A DNA stretch of 64,000 nt from Circinella umbellata (Eukaryota > Mucoromycota > Mucoromycetes > Mucorales > Lichtheimiaceae), in contig JAIWNF010000075.1 of NCBI GenBank assembly GCA_025093555.1, positions 124,001 through 188,000 on the forward strand. Reading direction: 5' to 3'. Positions 1 to 11,140 of the stretch are shown piece by piece. The notes beneath the pieces are model-generated. The model saw only the letters and a list, made by a program, of their open reading frames with translations, made no database searches and was not told where the DNA came from. Within the stretch, counting starts at the first letter, position 1. Each line of letters begins with the position of its first letter. The position numbers and the translations under genes are program-made.

Positions 1-3000
1 AATGATCTGACAACAATTAAGGATAGTATGTTACTTGTGATTATTATTAGAAAAAAGAAAAAGAAGCTCATGTGGTTGATATATCTTGTGAGTTATAACT
101 ATGGCTACGTATGTTTTTTTTTTATTCTGGAAAAAAGCTAAACAAGTAAATCCAAACAAAACAAAATTATATAACACACACATAAATCACATTGCTTTTT
201 CTTGATTAGTCTTCTCTAAAAATAGTTAGTACGAGTGTAACCATTATCTTACAAACTGTCAATAAATATAACGTCGAACGATGAAAATTAATATCTTTAT
301 TCCCTTGTCCACAACAAGGTTTACTTCTTCAAACTTGAATTGTCATAACTCTTTCTTATTCTTCGAGACTCGTAAATCATAGTAACTATAAAGATCTTTT
401 AATTATGCATTATTTCGATATATTTCTTCACATAATATAATTATAAATTATAGGATATAGTATTCCCTTTATTTATTTCCATTATAAAATAATACGTATC
501 TATATAATGAAATTATCAGATCATTTAGAACTGAAGAACAAGAAATCTCTATATCTATAGCTATATGACGATCACGTGATTAGTAATACATCTCATTCCC
601 TCCCCCCCCCGTTCTCTATAACATTCTATTCTTTTAAAAATTTGGTGTCAATGTAAAATATAAGAATCTTCTAATATGATAGAAAAATAAAAGTCAATAA
701 CATTGTGCATTTTTATAAGCAAGATTGCTTAAAGTTGCTTTAGTACCTATGGTATATACTTGTTAGCTTTCATTATTTATTAATTACTTTTGTATGCATG
801 CAGGAAATATATATATTTTTGTTGCTTCCAAACAAAAGAGGATGGTCATTATTATTATCTCACTATAATAGCCAGTTGAGACCCCGACAAATTCAATTAA
901 GCGTGTTCCAATAAAACCGAGTTGTTTCTTTTGCCTGTAGTATTTATGAAATGGTTTTAAGAAAAGAAAATAAGCAATAACAGTTTTTTCGAATTCATAT
1001 ACTTATTAGACTACTTCATTTATTTTAACAAGACGATATAGAGTATTACTTGATATCAAACAATACGTGAGTTTATTTTTATTTTTGTTTGTTTGTTCAA
1101 ACTGTTGATGTATGATTTTACTTTTCTTTTCTTTCTTTCTAATCTTTAAGAGAGAAAAAATGTACAGCATGCGAAAGTACCTATTACTATCTACATATCC
1201 ACATATATCAGTATATAATTATATATATATATAAAGCCTTATTAACTTACATATTTGTATTACATATACCAAAAAAAAATTCTATTACAAAATGGTACGT
1301 TCCAGTAATAGAAACTAAAATGTGCTTATTAGAGAAAAAGAAAGCGGGGTGGGGGGCTTAATAGGTGGATGGTTTTCTTTTTTTATTTTGTCGATAGGTA
1401 GTCAAATAATTATCATGTTGAACTATTTTGAATTAAACGAGGACCCTACTTTATGAAAAAAAATAAGGCTCTTTTTTTTCAATACTAACCGACAAATATG
1501 CTATTGTATAGTAAACCAGCTTTAAAAGGGGTAAACTTTCTTTTAAATGTAATATTCTGACATTATTATTTTTTTCAGTTCCTGTTCGTTATACTGTTAA
1601 ATAACATTGTTTTGTATAATTGACATATACAGGCTATCCAGTAATATTGACAATTGAAGTTTTTTATTTCGTACTTGTCTATTTTAAAAGTATGCACGGA
1701 AAGAATGAGTTTTTTTTCTAATTCTCACATAATTTTATATTAACCCCAGTTCACAGCATTATCTATCAATTTACAAATCATCCAAACAAATAAGTTATTC
1801 TTGGTTATCGATTTCAACCATTTACACATAAAAAACATGTGTATGTACGTACTAAAAATATCTAGTATAAAAAAAAGGTTCTTTTATAAAATTTGTTATT
1901 TTAGATAACTATTACTTTTTATCAAATGTCATCACCACACCACATCTTTGTAAAAATATAATAACTTTCCAACTTTTATAAATTTAGATATAATAAGTTG
2001 TGTTTGAATGAATTTAATGTTGTCTGTTAAATTGACTGTTATACCCTCTTTCATTTTATGTAATACGTATAGGTTATATACTTTTTGGATTTACATATTC
2101 TTTCTTTACTACTACTGGTAATATAAATATATACCATAATAACCCACTTTATAAATAATTGACAAAATAATAATAATAATAATAAAAGATTATTATAGTC
2201 AATCTGTTACTTGTTATTCTAATGAAGATCCTCTTTTTATTCACTTGACAAGTAATAATATATTTATAAATGTAGCGAGTTAGTGCTAATAATACTTTAT
2301 ATAAACAAGTTATAAACATGCTAATAATAATATGTTAATATTATATCTCGGAAAATCGCCACAAGAGTGATTAAAGGAGAAGATCATTCTTTTTTTATCG
2401 TCAAGGAAAAAGAAAGTTGTGAAACATAAACACGAATTTTTTTCGTGTGTTCCTTGAAATCTTGGATACAAGTCGAGAATACTGACGCTTTACCGTATTA
2501 TCATAAAATATAGAAAACAATCCAATAATTCTTTTTTTGTTGTTGTTAACGTATTTATTATTTGAATGAGATAATATATTTCTTATGCGAGTTATAGAGC
2601 TTTAGGTTTATTATAGTAGAGAAAAAAATCATGAACAGTAGAACATTAAGATCATTTGTGGTTATTAAATAAGCAATCTAAGCCGTATGGGCGTGTGTGT
2701 GTGAATAGATCATCATTTTGTTTATAACGTAACATATCGAATTAGTGTTGAATTATTAATAACACAAGTGTCTATATTTCACACACTATGTATTTATGTA
2801 TATATATACCAATTTATTATAACTAAAAAATAAAATAGTGATTTCATTTTTGACAGATGATATAAAAACGATAACACCACCATTATTGTTACCATGACAA
2901 CTAATTATACTAATTGTACTTTAACCTTCACTCTTTTCTAGTGTTACAAAGGGATGATACGAGTTATACCATATTGGTGATTTTTCCGTGGCATTTGTCT

Positions 3001-3473
3001 ATTTGAATTGTGCCACTTTACACATTATATAATACTACAAAAAAAAAGCTATGATTTGAAATGTGTTTAATACCTTACTACATGATTTTTTTTCTTTATT
3101 TGCGTTTACAAAAGATCAATAACAATTAACAATATATATCCGATTATTGAATTCAAAATGGATTAAACGGAATCTGTTTTTTTGTGACTCTATAAATACC
3201 GGAGTGTGTATAAGCTTTTGTTTTTGTTGTTTTTTTTGTTGACTAATTTCAACAAAAATAATCCGCTCTCTTATTTTATTTTATATTATTTTATCTTGTC
3301 CTCTTTTTTTTTTTTTTTTTCCTTTTCCCTTCACTTTTTTTTCCCTTGCTGTTTTAAACGCGCATTGTTTCTTTTTTTTTTTTACAGACTTCATTCCAAT
3401 CTGAATATTCTTCTTTTTCTCACTAAAACTTTACTTGACCATCCAATTACAATAATAATAATAAGTGATCTAT
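1..3473. other. AT-rich intergenic region
   Basis: No supported gene. Both strands are broken by frequent stops, and the sequence is dominated by A/T runs, short AT microsatellites and a C-run near 601-610. The only long frame (3206-3517) is a poly-T translation that overlaps the EXO1 start and is rejected. The right end probably holds the EXO1 promoter and 5' UTR. Confidence 0.7.
3191..3198 (+). promoter_or_regulatory. possible TATA box of the EXO1-like gene
   Basis: TATAAATA lies about 275 bases before the predicted EXO1 ATG, just upstream of pyrimidine-rich sequence. Such motifs are frequent by chance in DNA this AT-rich, so the call rests on position only. Confidence 0.3.
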
Positions 3474-5700
3474 ATGGGTATTTCGGGGCTCATACAAACT
3501 GTCAAATCGGTTCATGAACCAATGCACATTAATGAATATGCTGGTAAAACAGTGGCAGTGGATGGTAATGTATGGCTTCATAAAGGTGCATTTTCTTGTT
3601 CAAGGGAACTAGCCTTAGGAGAAGATACAACAAGGTAAATAATAATGCTAATAATAATATTAACATAAGTTTATATTTCACTGAGATATCAAATAAAATA
3701 AATTATATACTATATACTATATATGACTATATGACTATATGCTTTTCCTTCCCACCCCCACCTTGAAAATATAATAATAATATAAATATGTTTTCACAAA
3801 TGATTAGATATGTGGATTATTTCATGCGTCAAGTTAGTCTTTTAGAATATAATAAAGTGATTCCATATATTGTATTTGATGGTGAACCATTACCTATCAA
3901 AGGAACAACAGTCGAGGAGAGACGCCGGTAACGTTAACTTATTTAATAAATATATAAATGGTGTTTTGCAGTAGAGCGCGCATATATTTAACTTTACTTT
4001 TTATTTTCATTATTATTCTTGGCATAACTCGTATTACCTATTCAAAAAAAACAAACCATCACTACAACGCCATCCTTCATTATCATTATTATCAACACTT
4101 TATATATATATAATAACAGACGTCGAATAGAAGCAATGACAAGAGGAAAAGAACTTTTAAAGCAAGGAAGATCACAAGAAGCAACGGAATGTTTTCAACA
4201 CTCTGTTCATGTAACACCACATATGATTCAACAAGTTATCAAGGTAAATAAAAAACTACTACTACTATTATCACTACTAATTATTTCTTTTTTTTTCCTT
4301 TTCTTTCTTCTCCCCCTTAAATAAAAAGGCTTTTAGTTTTTTTTTTGGGGGGGGGAATAGAGTGGGAGGCTTATCTTTACTTTTTTTGAGCACGATAATA
4401 ATAATACTAACCATTCTTTCCTCCTCACTTTTTTTATAGGCATTAAAAGCCAAAAAGATTAAACATGTGATTGCACCCTATGAAGCTGATGCACAACTTA
4501 CATATCTAATCAATACCAACAAAGTAGATGCAATCATTACCGAAGATTCTGATTTACTTGTTTTTGGATGTCATACTGTAATTTTCAAAATGAACCAATA
4601 TGGTGAAGGCATTCGTATTCAACAAAAAAATATATCTCAAGCAAAAGAAATTGATTTACAAGGATGGGATCAAACCAAGATCCGACATATGTGTATTCTT
4701 TCAGGTTGTGATTATCTTACTTCATTACCTGGAATCGGTTTAAGAAATGCTCATAAACTACTTAAAAAGTTTAGAGCGATTGACTCAGTAAGTTTCTCTC
4801 CCTCCCTCCCCCCCCCCAATTATTTTTTTTTGTTTATCTTATAATGAATGGCATGTAATATTTATACATAATATTAGGTATTGCGACATCTTCGTTTCCG
4901 GGGGAAAATGAAACATGCACCTGACTATGAATATCATTTTAAACGAGCCGACTACGCGTTTCTTTATCAATATGTATTCGATGGTGATGATAATGGTATC
5001 AATAAAAAACGTCGCACCACTTTACATACTCTTCCTGCTGATGTTCAACCTGAAAAGTTGGATTATTTAGGTGAAAACAACAACAATGCATCATCTGGGG
5101 CCAACTTACAGCAATCCCATGATCATCTTAATTTTTATAGTCTTAGCAACAAAGAGAATATACCGGTATGTATTACTTTCTATTCCCTTCCTTTCAGTCC
5201 GTTCCCCCCCCTCTCTTACCTTCCTTTTCATTATCATTATCATTATCATTCGTTTCTCATTTTGAATCGGATAAAGCTTATACTAATTTTTTTTATTAAT
5301 ATATTAATATTAATATATATATATGTATATGTATATAAAAGCCGTGGGTCGAATTCGATAACAAACCATCTGCACCCTCTTCACAACATAAACCACCACA
5401 ACCTAAGAATGGTAACGGATTACGTTCAATTACAAATAATAATAACAGTATATCACAACCTATTGTACAAAGTGAAAAACAAACATTATTATCTTCATTA
5501 CCAGCCAATATAACTGCAGAACGACGAACTTTATCTCAACAAAAGGCTAATAATAATAATAATGATTGTATCAAAGCCAAATTATATAAAGTTTTTAATC
5601 ATCCCCAAAAACGACCATCTCCAACAAAAATTCGAACACATGGTGATATTGCATCTGCATTCCAAAGGCAACGAGACAAAAACGGAGCAATAACATCTAG

Positions 5701-5734
<34 letters not shown>

Positions 5735-5986
5735 GTATCGTCATTATCAAACTCATCTAAATATACAACAACCATCATACCCGAGAATAAATATGATGAA
5801 AATGTTGTTATGTCAAAAAAAGGACCATTGAGTAGTTCAACAAATAAACGTAAAGCTGATCAACAAATTATACCCAATGAAAAACCTATTAAACGACGAA
5901 ATGTATTACAACCAGCATTGTCCAATATAAGTAATAATAAAGTATCATTACCATCATCTACTACCGCCACCACCAGCTTTGTATAA
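3474..5986 (+). CDS. EXO1: Exonuclease 1 (XPG/RAD2 family 5'-3' exonuclease)
   Basis: Six exons: 3474-3634, 3808-3927, 4120-4243, 4440-4787, 4878-5165, 5342-5986, giving 561 aa. All introns are GT..AG and in phase. The start is fixed by the family N-terminus MGISGLIQ. Metal ligands of the RAD2 fold are at the expected places: D30 (VAVDGN), D78 (VFDGEP), E150 and D152 (YEADAQ), D171 and D173 (EDSDLL), D226 (SGCDYL), followed by the helix-two-turn-helix LTSLPGIG. By family knowledge it resects DNA ends and excises strands in mismatch repair in the nucleus. The C-terminal part (about residue 330 on) is low-complexity, rich in Asn, Thr, Ser and Lys, with a poly-Thr tract, and shorter than in yeast (702 aa) or human (846 aa); I see no clear MLH1- or MSH2-binding motif there. 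The FEN1/GEN1 alternatives are less likely, because the N-terminus and ligand spacing follow EXO1. Confidence 0.93.
5701..5734 (+). repeat. (ACA)n microsatellite inside EXO1
   Basis: An uninterrupted ACA repeat in the last EXO1 exon encodes a poly-Thr run. It is in frame, so length changes by whole units would only alter the disordered tail. Confidence 0.9.
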
Positions 5987-6564
5987 ACATTCTCTTTTCT
6001 TTTATATTAGTTCCAACAATACACTCAACAAAATCATTATTATTGTAACCAAAAAAAAAAAAAAAACTTGTATATTCTTTCTCTCTTTTTTTTTGTTCCA
6101 AGTTCTTTTTTCTGCATCCATTTTCTTTTATAAAAAAAAACATAATACATATTTTACATAACACATAATTCTAACAAAACATAGTTAAAAAATAATGATC
6201 ATACATACAACACACCAAATATATATATCCCCCCTTCTTCCCCTCCTTCCTGATTATTTGTAAATGGTCTTTGTCAAACATATTAATAATAATAATAATG
6301 GTATATATACTACATTTATTTGAAAACAAAACAAAAATGTCACATTATGCATAAAAAAAACCTGTTTTGTTTTTGTTTTCATTTTTTTTCATAACATCCC
6401 TTTTTCTTTAAAAACAAGGTCAATAATAACATCAATGTAGACAAAACGTCTTCCTGTTTGTTTTGTGATACGTATGAGAAATAATACTATAAACAAGTGA
6501 TAAAAGATAAAAGAAAAAAACAAAGAGTAGACTAAATCATCATTAAGTACGTATAAACATATAT

Positions 6565-6565
<1 letters not shown>

Positions 6566-6614
<49 letters not shown>
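6566..6614. repeat. (GA)n microsatellite
   Basis: About 24 uninterrupted AG/GA units in the convergent intergenic space between EXO1 (ends 5986) and the - strand gene ending at 6834. The rest of 5987-6833 is AT-rich, with A-runs and C-runs and no supported gene. Confidence 0.95.
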
Positions 6615-6616
<2 letters not shown>

Positions 6617-6833
6617 CGCTATTAAGGGGAAACAGGTGTGGGGGAGAGGAGAAGGGTTACATTTTATTTACAAACTGCAGCTAATGTGGTATGCATGTAT
6701 GTGTAATACATCAATAAACAAAAACATTTTTACTCCTCTCAAAGATTCAACCTTTCTTATCTAATTAGAACACCATACTTTATGTGATGAATACTTTTTA
6801 AAAAAATGGTGAAGAGATTTCCTGCGCGCCATT

Positions 6834-7475
6834 TTATCCATTATTGTTATTCATCAAACTGTTTTCTTTATTTACTACTTGAGTTAAATCAAGTAATTCT
6901 TGAACTTCTTCAAATGTCTTTGTAGTTGCTAAGATATCTTGTTTCCTAGTAACAAACAATATGTGGATGAGTCAAAAACACTCGATAACGAAAAAAAAAA
7001 TTGATCTCACTGCCCCCCCTCCTTTTTTTTACTTTACCTTTCTAATAATTGATCTAAAGCGTTACTTGTTTTTTCGAGTGCTTGTTGTGTATTTTTAACG
7101 TGAGAATCAGCTTGTACAGTTCGTTTTATTGTTTTATTAAACTCATCTGTAGGATCAGAATATTTAAGCATCAACTATTCAACAAGCCCCCCCAACGAAT
7201 ACACATATAGAAGAATATAATCTGTTAATTATTTTTTAAAGGATGAATAAAGGAGTAGTAGTGACAGTAGGTAGTAAAATAGGGGCATATATATATATAT
7301 ATATATATACCTTGAGACATTCAGACCAACAATCTATAGTTAATTCAGCACGAGCATGACATTCTTCTTTTGAAGCAGCAAATTGATTTTCTTCATAATT
7401 ACTATTTCGACTTGCATTGCTTCGAAAACTCAAATTACTAACAGAAGGTGATGGCGTAGGAGTCAATCGTTTCAT
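6834..7475 (-). CDS. Small helical (coiled-coil) protein, function unknown
   Basis: Three exons read on the minus strand: 7475-7311, 7174-7038, 6945-6834, giving 137 aa with in-phase GT..AG introns. The ATG at 7475 opens a Ser/Pro-rich N-terminus (MKRLTPTPSPSVSNLSFR). From about residue 28 to 125 the sequence is amphipathic and charged, with predicted long helices (ECHARAELTIDCW; ALEKTSNALDQLLER; TFEEVQELLDLTQVV). No signal peptide, membrane segment or catalytic motif is seen. Size and pattern resemble small subunits of coiled-coil assemblies (kinetochore DASH, BLOC-1 or BORC type), but I could not match any one of them. It lies convergent to EXO1 and about 190 bases downstream of the PNGase gene, on the same strand. 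Confidence 0.7.
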
Positions 7476-7659
7476 TTTCAAAGAAATAAAAGAAAAATTA
7501 CAGGAACAAAAATATATTATATGGATAGACGCATGAATTTATTTTTCGCTCGATTTTGACTTTCACATACAGTAGTCAGCGTTTTTATACAAGCACGTAT
7601 AATAAATATACCATTTTTAAAAATAACTTTTGATAGACCCAAAAAGATAAAATAATTAT

Positions 7660-10598
7660 TTATTTATGATAAATAACAGCACTTTTCCATTGAATATCGT
7701 GATTTTGTGCTAGTCCTCCTGTACTGGCAGTAAATCCAATCCATGCCTTGGAATTTCCGTCCAAGTATTTATTTAAATCCATACTATTGATCATCAGAAC
7801 TGAGGTATATTCTTCCTCATTTCCATCTTCTTCATTCTGTCGCTCTTGTTCTTTTAATGATACATCAATCATTTTCTCGTCTTCTTGAAAAAAGATTGAA
7901 ATTCGTGCATAAATCCATTTTCCACTATTCATGGGAGGGATCTTTGATGTATAACCAAGGGAATGGCGTTGATGGGCAGTATTGGCTTGAGGTGGTAAGG
8001 CAGTATGTAAACTGATATGGTTTCCTGATGGATCATCACATCGATCTGTACTATTTTATGTCATTTGATTAAATGTTATAAAATAAAATTAGCATATATA
8101 CACCATACTACATCCAAAATGTATTCTATTTTACTACTTACCTCTTATAAGTGTCGAATTCAATTGCCACACTATTTGTTTTGTGCATAAAATAATCAAT
8201 TAAATAATTTTGTTTTCCCGTTTGCTCTTAAGTAATTTTCTTACTAAAATTATAGCTATTTGGATTTTTACCTCTTCTTTAATCCACCATAGCCCATCTC
8301 ACAACCACCTAATGATAGTTATATAAAGTTCTGTTAACTGACTTGAACAATCTAAATGACAATAAAAGTGAATCTTATGTATATATTATACCTTGACCTA
8401 ATGCAGTAGGTCCCATGGATTGTATAACAAACGCAAATCCATCAGCACCATCCCATGCTGCTTCGCCTTGTTTATTTGTAATACGAAATCCAAACTCAAA
8501 TACGGCAGCCTTAGTTTGCGTAATATCCAACTGTTCTTTACAATAAAATCCGCCTACTTGATCTGGATCAGCTGTTGTTAATCGAATTAAATTACTTTCT
8601 TTTTCTTGTTTTATAATTGATCCTCCAAGTAATTGGATATTTTCAGTATCAAATACGTGTACTAATACATATATAAATAATAAATAAAATAAGGTATTAT
8701 TCTGTGTTTATGTACATACAATATGAGTATCAGAAAAATTAATTTACCATCCTCTCGTTTTGCCAATAAACTATTGACTAAACTTTTTCCTGCTTCGCCA
8801 CGAGCTGTACGCCATTCAATAGATCCTGTTTTTCTACCCATTCGTTCTGAATCTTTGATATGACTCCGTTTAGATTCATTTTCTAATTCTTTTTCTTCTC
8901 GTTTTCTCCTTTCTTTTAAAATGGCTCGACGTTCTTCTGCAAGATCTTTCTGTCTTTCCAATGTAATATTATCCAGGAACTAGATCAAAAATAGAATCTA
9001 TTATGAAACGTTTTTCTCTTGATAGGAATGAGAATTACTTTTTTGTTATTTACGTTACTTACGTTTTTTAATGTTGTTTCATTTGCTAGTTTTCGACGTT
9101 CAAGAACATTGGACCACGTTCGAGTATATCGTCTAGTAACATCCAGTGCTTCTTCTGAAGAAAATGCTATACAATAATTGAGCTTTTTTCCCCAACCGAC
9201 TTCATAAAGTAAAGGCTTATTGGAACGATAAAATGTTAGTATAATAATAATAAGAATATATACATACTGCTACTACCCTTGCTAACAGATATATATATAT
9301 ATATACGTATACTTACTTTATCAAATGCTTCTTCTCCAGAATCACAATGAATCCATCTTTCTTTTGATTCAGAATATATTTCGGTCCATACATGATCTAA
9401 GTAATAATATAGGAACAAAGACAAAAATAAATAAATAAAAGTCACTTTACCACTGATAAGCAACAGAACTAAATGATATCGTGTTTTATCATTATCATTA
9501 CCTGTTTTGTCAAATACAAGACGTACTTCCGATCCAACTGCGCGACAACATAATGTAAAACACTATTGTTATTGTTATAATATACGTAGTCGGTGGGGGG
9601 GGGGGTTAGTGACACAAAATCCTTTATTATGCTACTCTTACTCTCTCCCTTACAGATAAAATATTTATATACATTACATTAGCCCATTCACCACATCGAC
9701 CTCGACGCGTTTCCAATAATTTTCCTGGATCACTAAATAATTAACATGGAAAAATATAATTATCAGTCGATGGAGTTTCTATATTCATGCTCTTAATACT
9801 TAGTTAACACTGGAAAAATAAGCTATTTACTTGTATCGAGGAAATCGTGTTATTTTTGTACAAATAGTACATTCATAAACTTCAACAATACGAGCACCAT
9901 AGTGTTTGTCTTCTTCAGAGGGTGGAGTTGTTCCTGCAGATTTGGTTTCAGTCGACTAAACAATAATATAACAGATGTGTATGGAGTTGTTATTGATTAT
10001 GTAACGCTTACAACATCTGACAAAAGAAAATATATTGTATTTATATGACTTACAGCACAATAATCACAAGGTGGATTATTCACCCAAGTAAAAAAGTCAT
10101 GTTTAAACCAATGTATTAATCGAAGTATCACTTTTTCATCCAATGATACTTCTGGATCATCATCTTGTTCTCGTTCTAAAGAAGTTGTAGCTTCATCATA
10201 TAATTGATGAATAGGAATATGCTCTAAAGCACGATCCTATATTTATATTTATATGTTCATAGTTATATCACACTACTTTTGTTGTTCCTTTTTTTTATTC
10301 TATAGCAATAATAGTGACAGTGATAAGAATTATTATTATTATATATAAGTACCAAAAGTTTTTTATCTTCGTATTTAAGAACACGTTCACTATATGATTT
10401 AAGTTCATTTAAAAACTGCTGTTCCTGATTCCTCTCGAAAGAATTTGAAACAAATGAACCATTACTGTTATAAAGATTCCTAGACGATGAAGTAGGTGCA
10501 GGAATAGTAGCAAAAGAAGAAGGATATTTTTGTCGTAACCAATCAAACCAAAGACTAGTAATTCTTGTAGTAATAGTTTGAATCTCGAGATTATTCAT
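7660..10598 (-). CDS. PNG1: Peptide:N-glycanase with C-terminal L-type-lectin-like domain
   Basis: Twelve exons (minus): 10598-10353, 10236-10054, 9955-9831, 9732-9678, 9562-9502, 9396-9317, 9215-9063, 8979-8748, 8661-8392, 8308-8272, 8171-8142, 8044-7660; 618 aa, all phases consistent. The transglutaminase-like core has two zinc Cys pairs (C139/C142 and C172/C175) and the triad C198 (RCGEWAN), H225 (DHVWTE) and D242 (IHCDSGE). The 27- and 17-residue spacings equal those of yeast Png1. By family knowledge the enzyme removes N-glycans from misfolded glycoproteins in the cytosol during ERAD. A charged helix (about 310-375) links to a beta-rich domain (about 380-618) with L-type lectin signatures: DGADGFAF (D452), then VAIEFDTY (E485, D487) and DDPSGNHISLH. 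This occupies the place of the animal PAW sugar-binding domain. No PUB domain is recognised in the first 80 residues. The lectin call is by motif only. Confidence 0.92.
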
Positions 10599-11140
10599 TT
10601 CAAAGAGAGGGAAGACGGGGGGAGACGCCGATAATATATGGGGGGTATATGGAGATGATACAACAAAGGAGAATATTTTAAGGAGTTACAGCAGTATGCT
10701 GTGGGAGTTCAAAAAAAAGTGAATTTAGCCATTATCAATGCAAAAGAGAGAACGAAAAAAATTAGCTCTTGTATAACCCAAATCAATAAAGTTTACGAAC
10801 TTGCATTATAAACATGAATAATCGGTGGCGTTACATTTTAAAAATGAAGAGAGAGGACAAGGTATTTTTTTTTTGAATATAATACAAGAGATCATATAAA
10901 AGAACCATTTTTACCCCTTATTTAATTTCTGCCTCCTGGTGTCGAGAAATGATATAGTTTTGTTTTTTCTTCCCTTTTTATTTACATATGATACCCTTTT
11001 TTCTTTTTTGATACTTGCATAAAAGATAGGATCCATTTAGTAAAATCAAACGAAACAAAGTGAGTGTCCCAAAAAATAAATCGTATCCTTTCTCTCATCA
11101 TTCTCTCTCTCTCTCTCTCTCTCTCATATATTATTTTCTA
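10599..11140. promoter_or_regulatory. Shared divergent promoter region, PNG1 / SUB1
   Basis: The 542 bases between the two start codons must hold both promoters. G-rich and AT-rich patches are visible, and a (CT)n tract at about 11102-11126 directly precedes the SUB1 ATG, as pyrimidine tracts do before the other subtilase copies. No specific binding site is claimed. Confidence 0.5.

Noticed and set aside
3206..3517. 103-codon open frame
   Set aside because: Mostly Phe/Leu from poly-T; overlaps the true EXO1 start in another frame and has no ATG-specific context.
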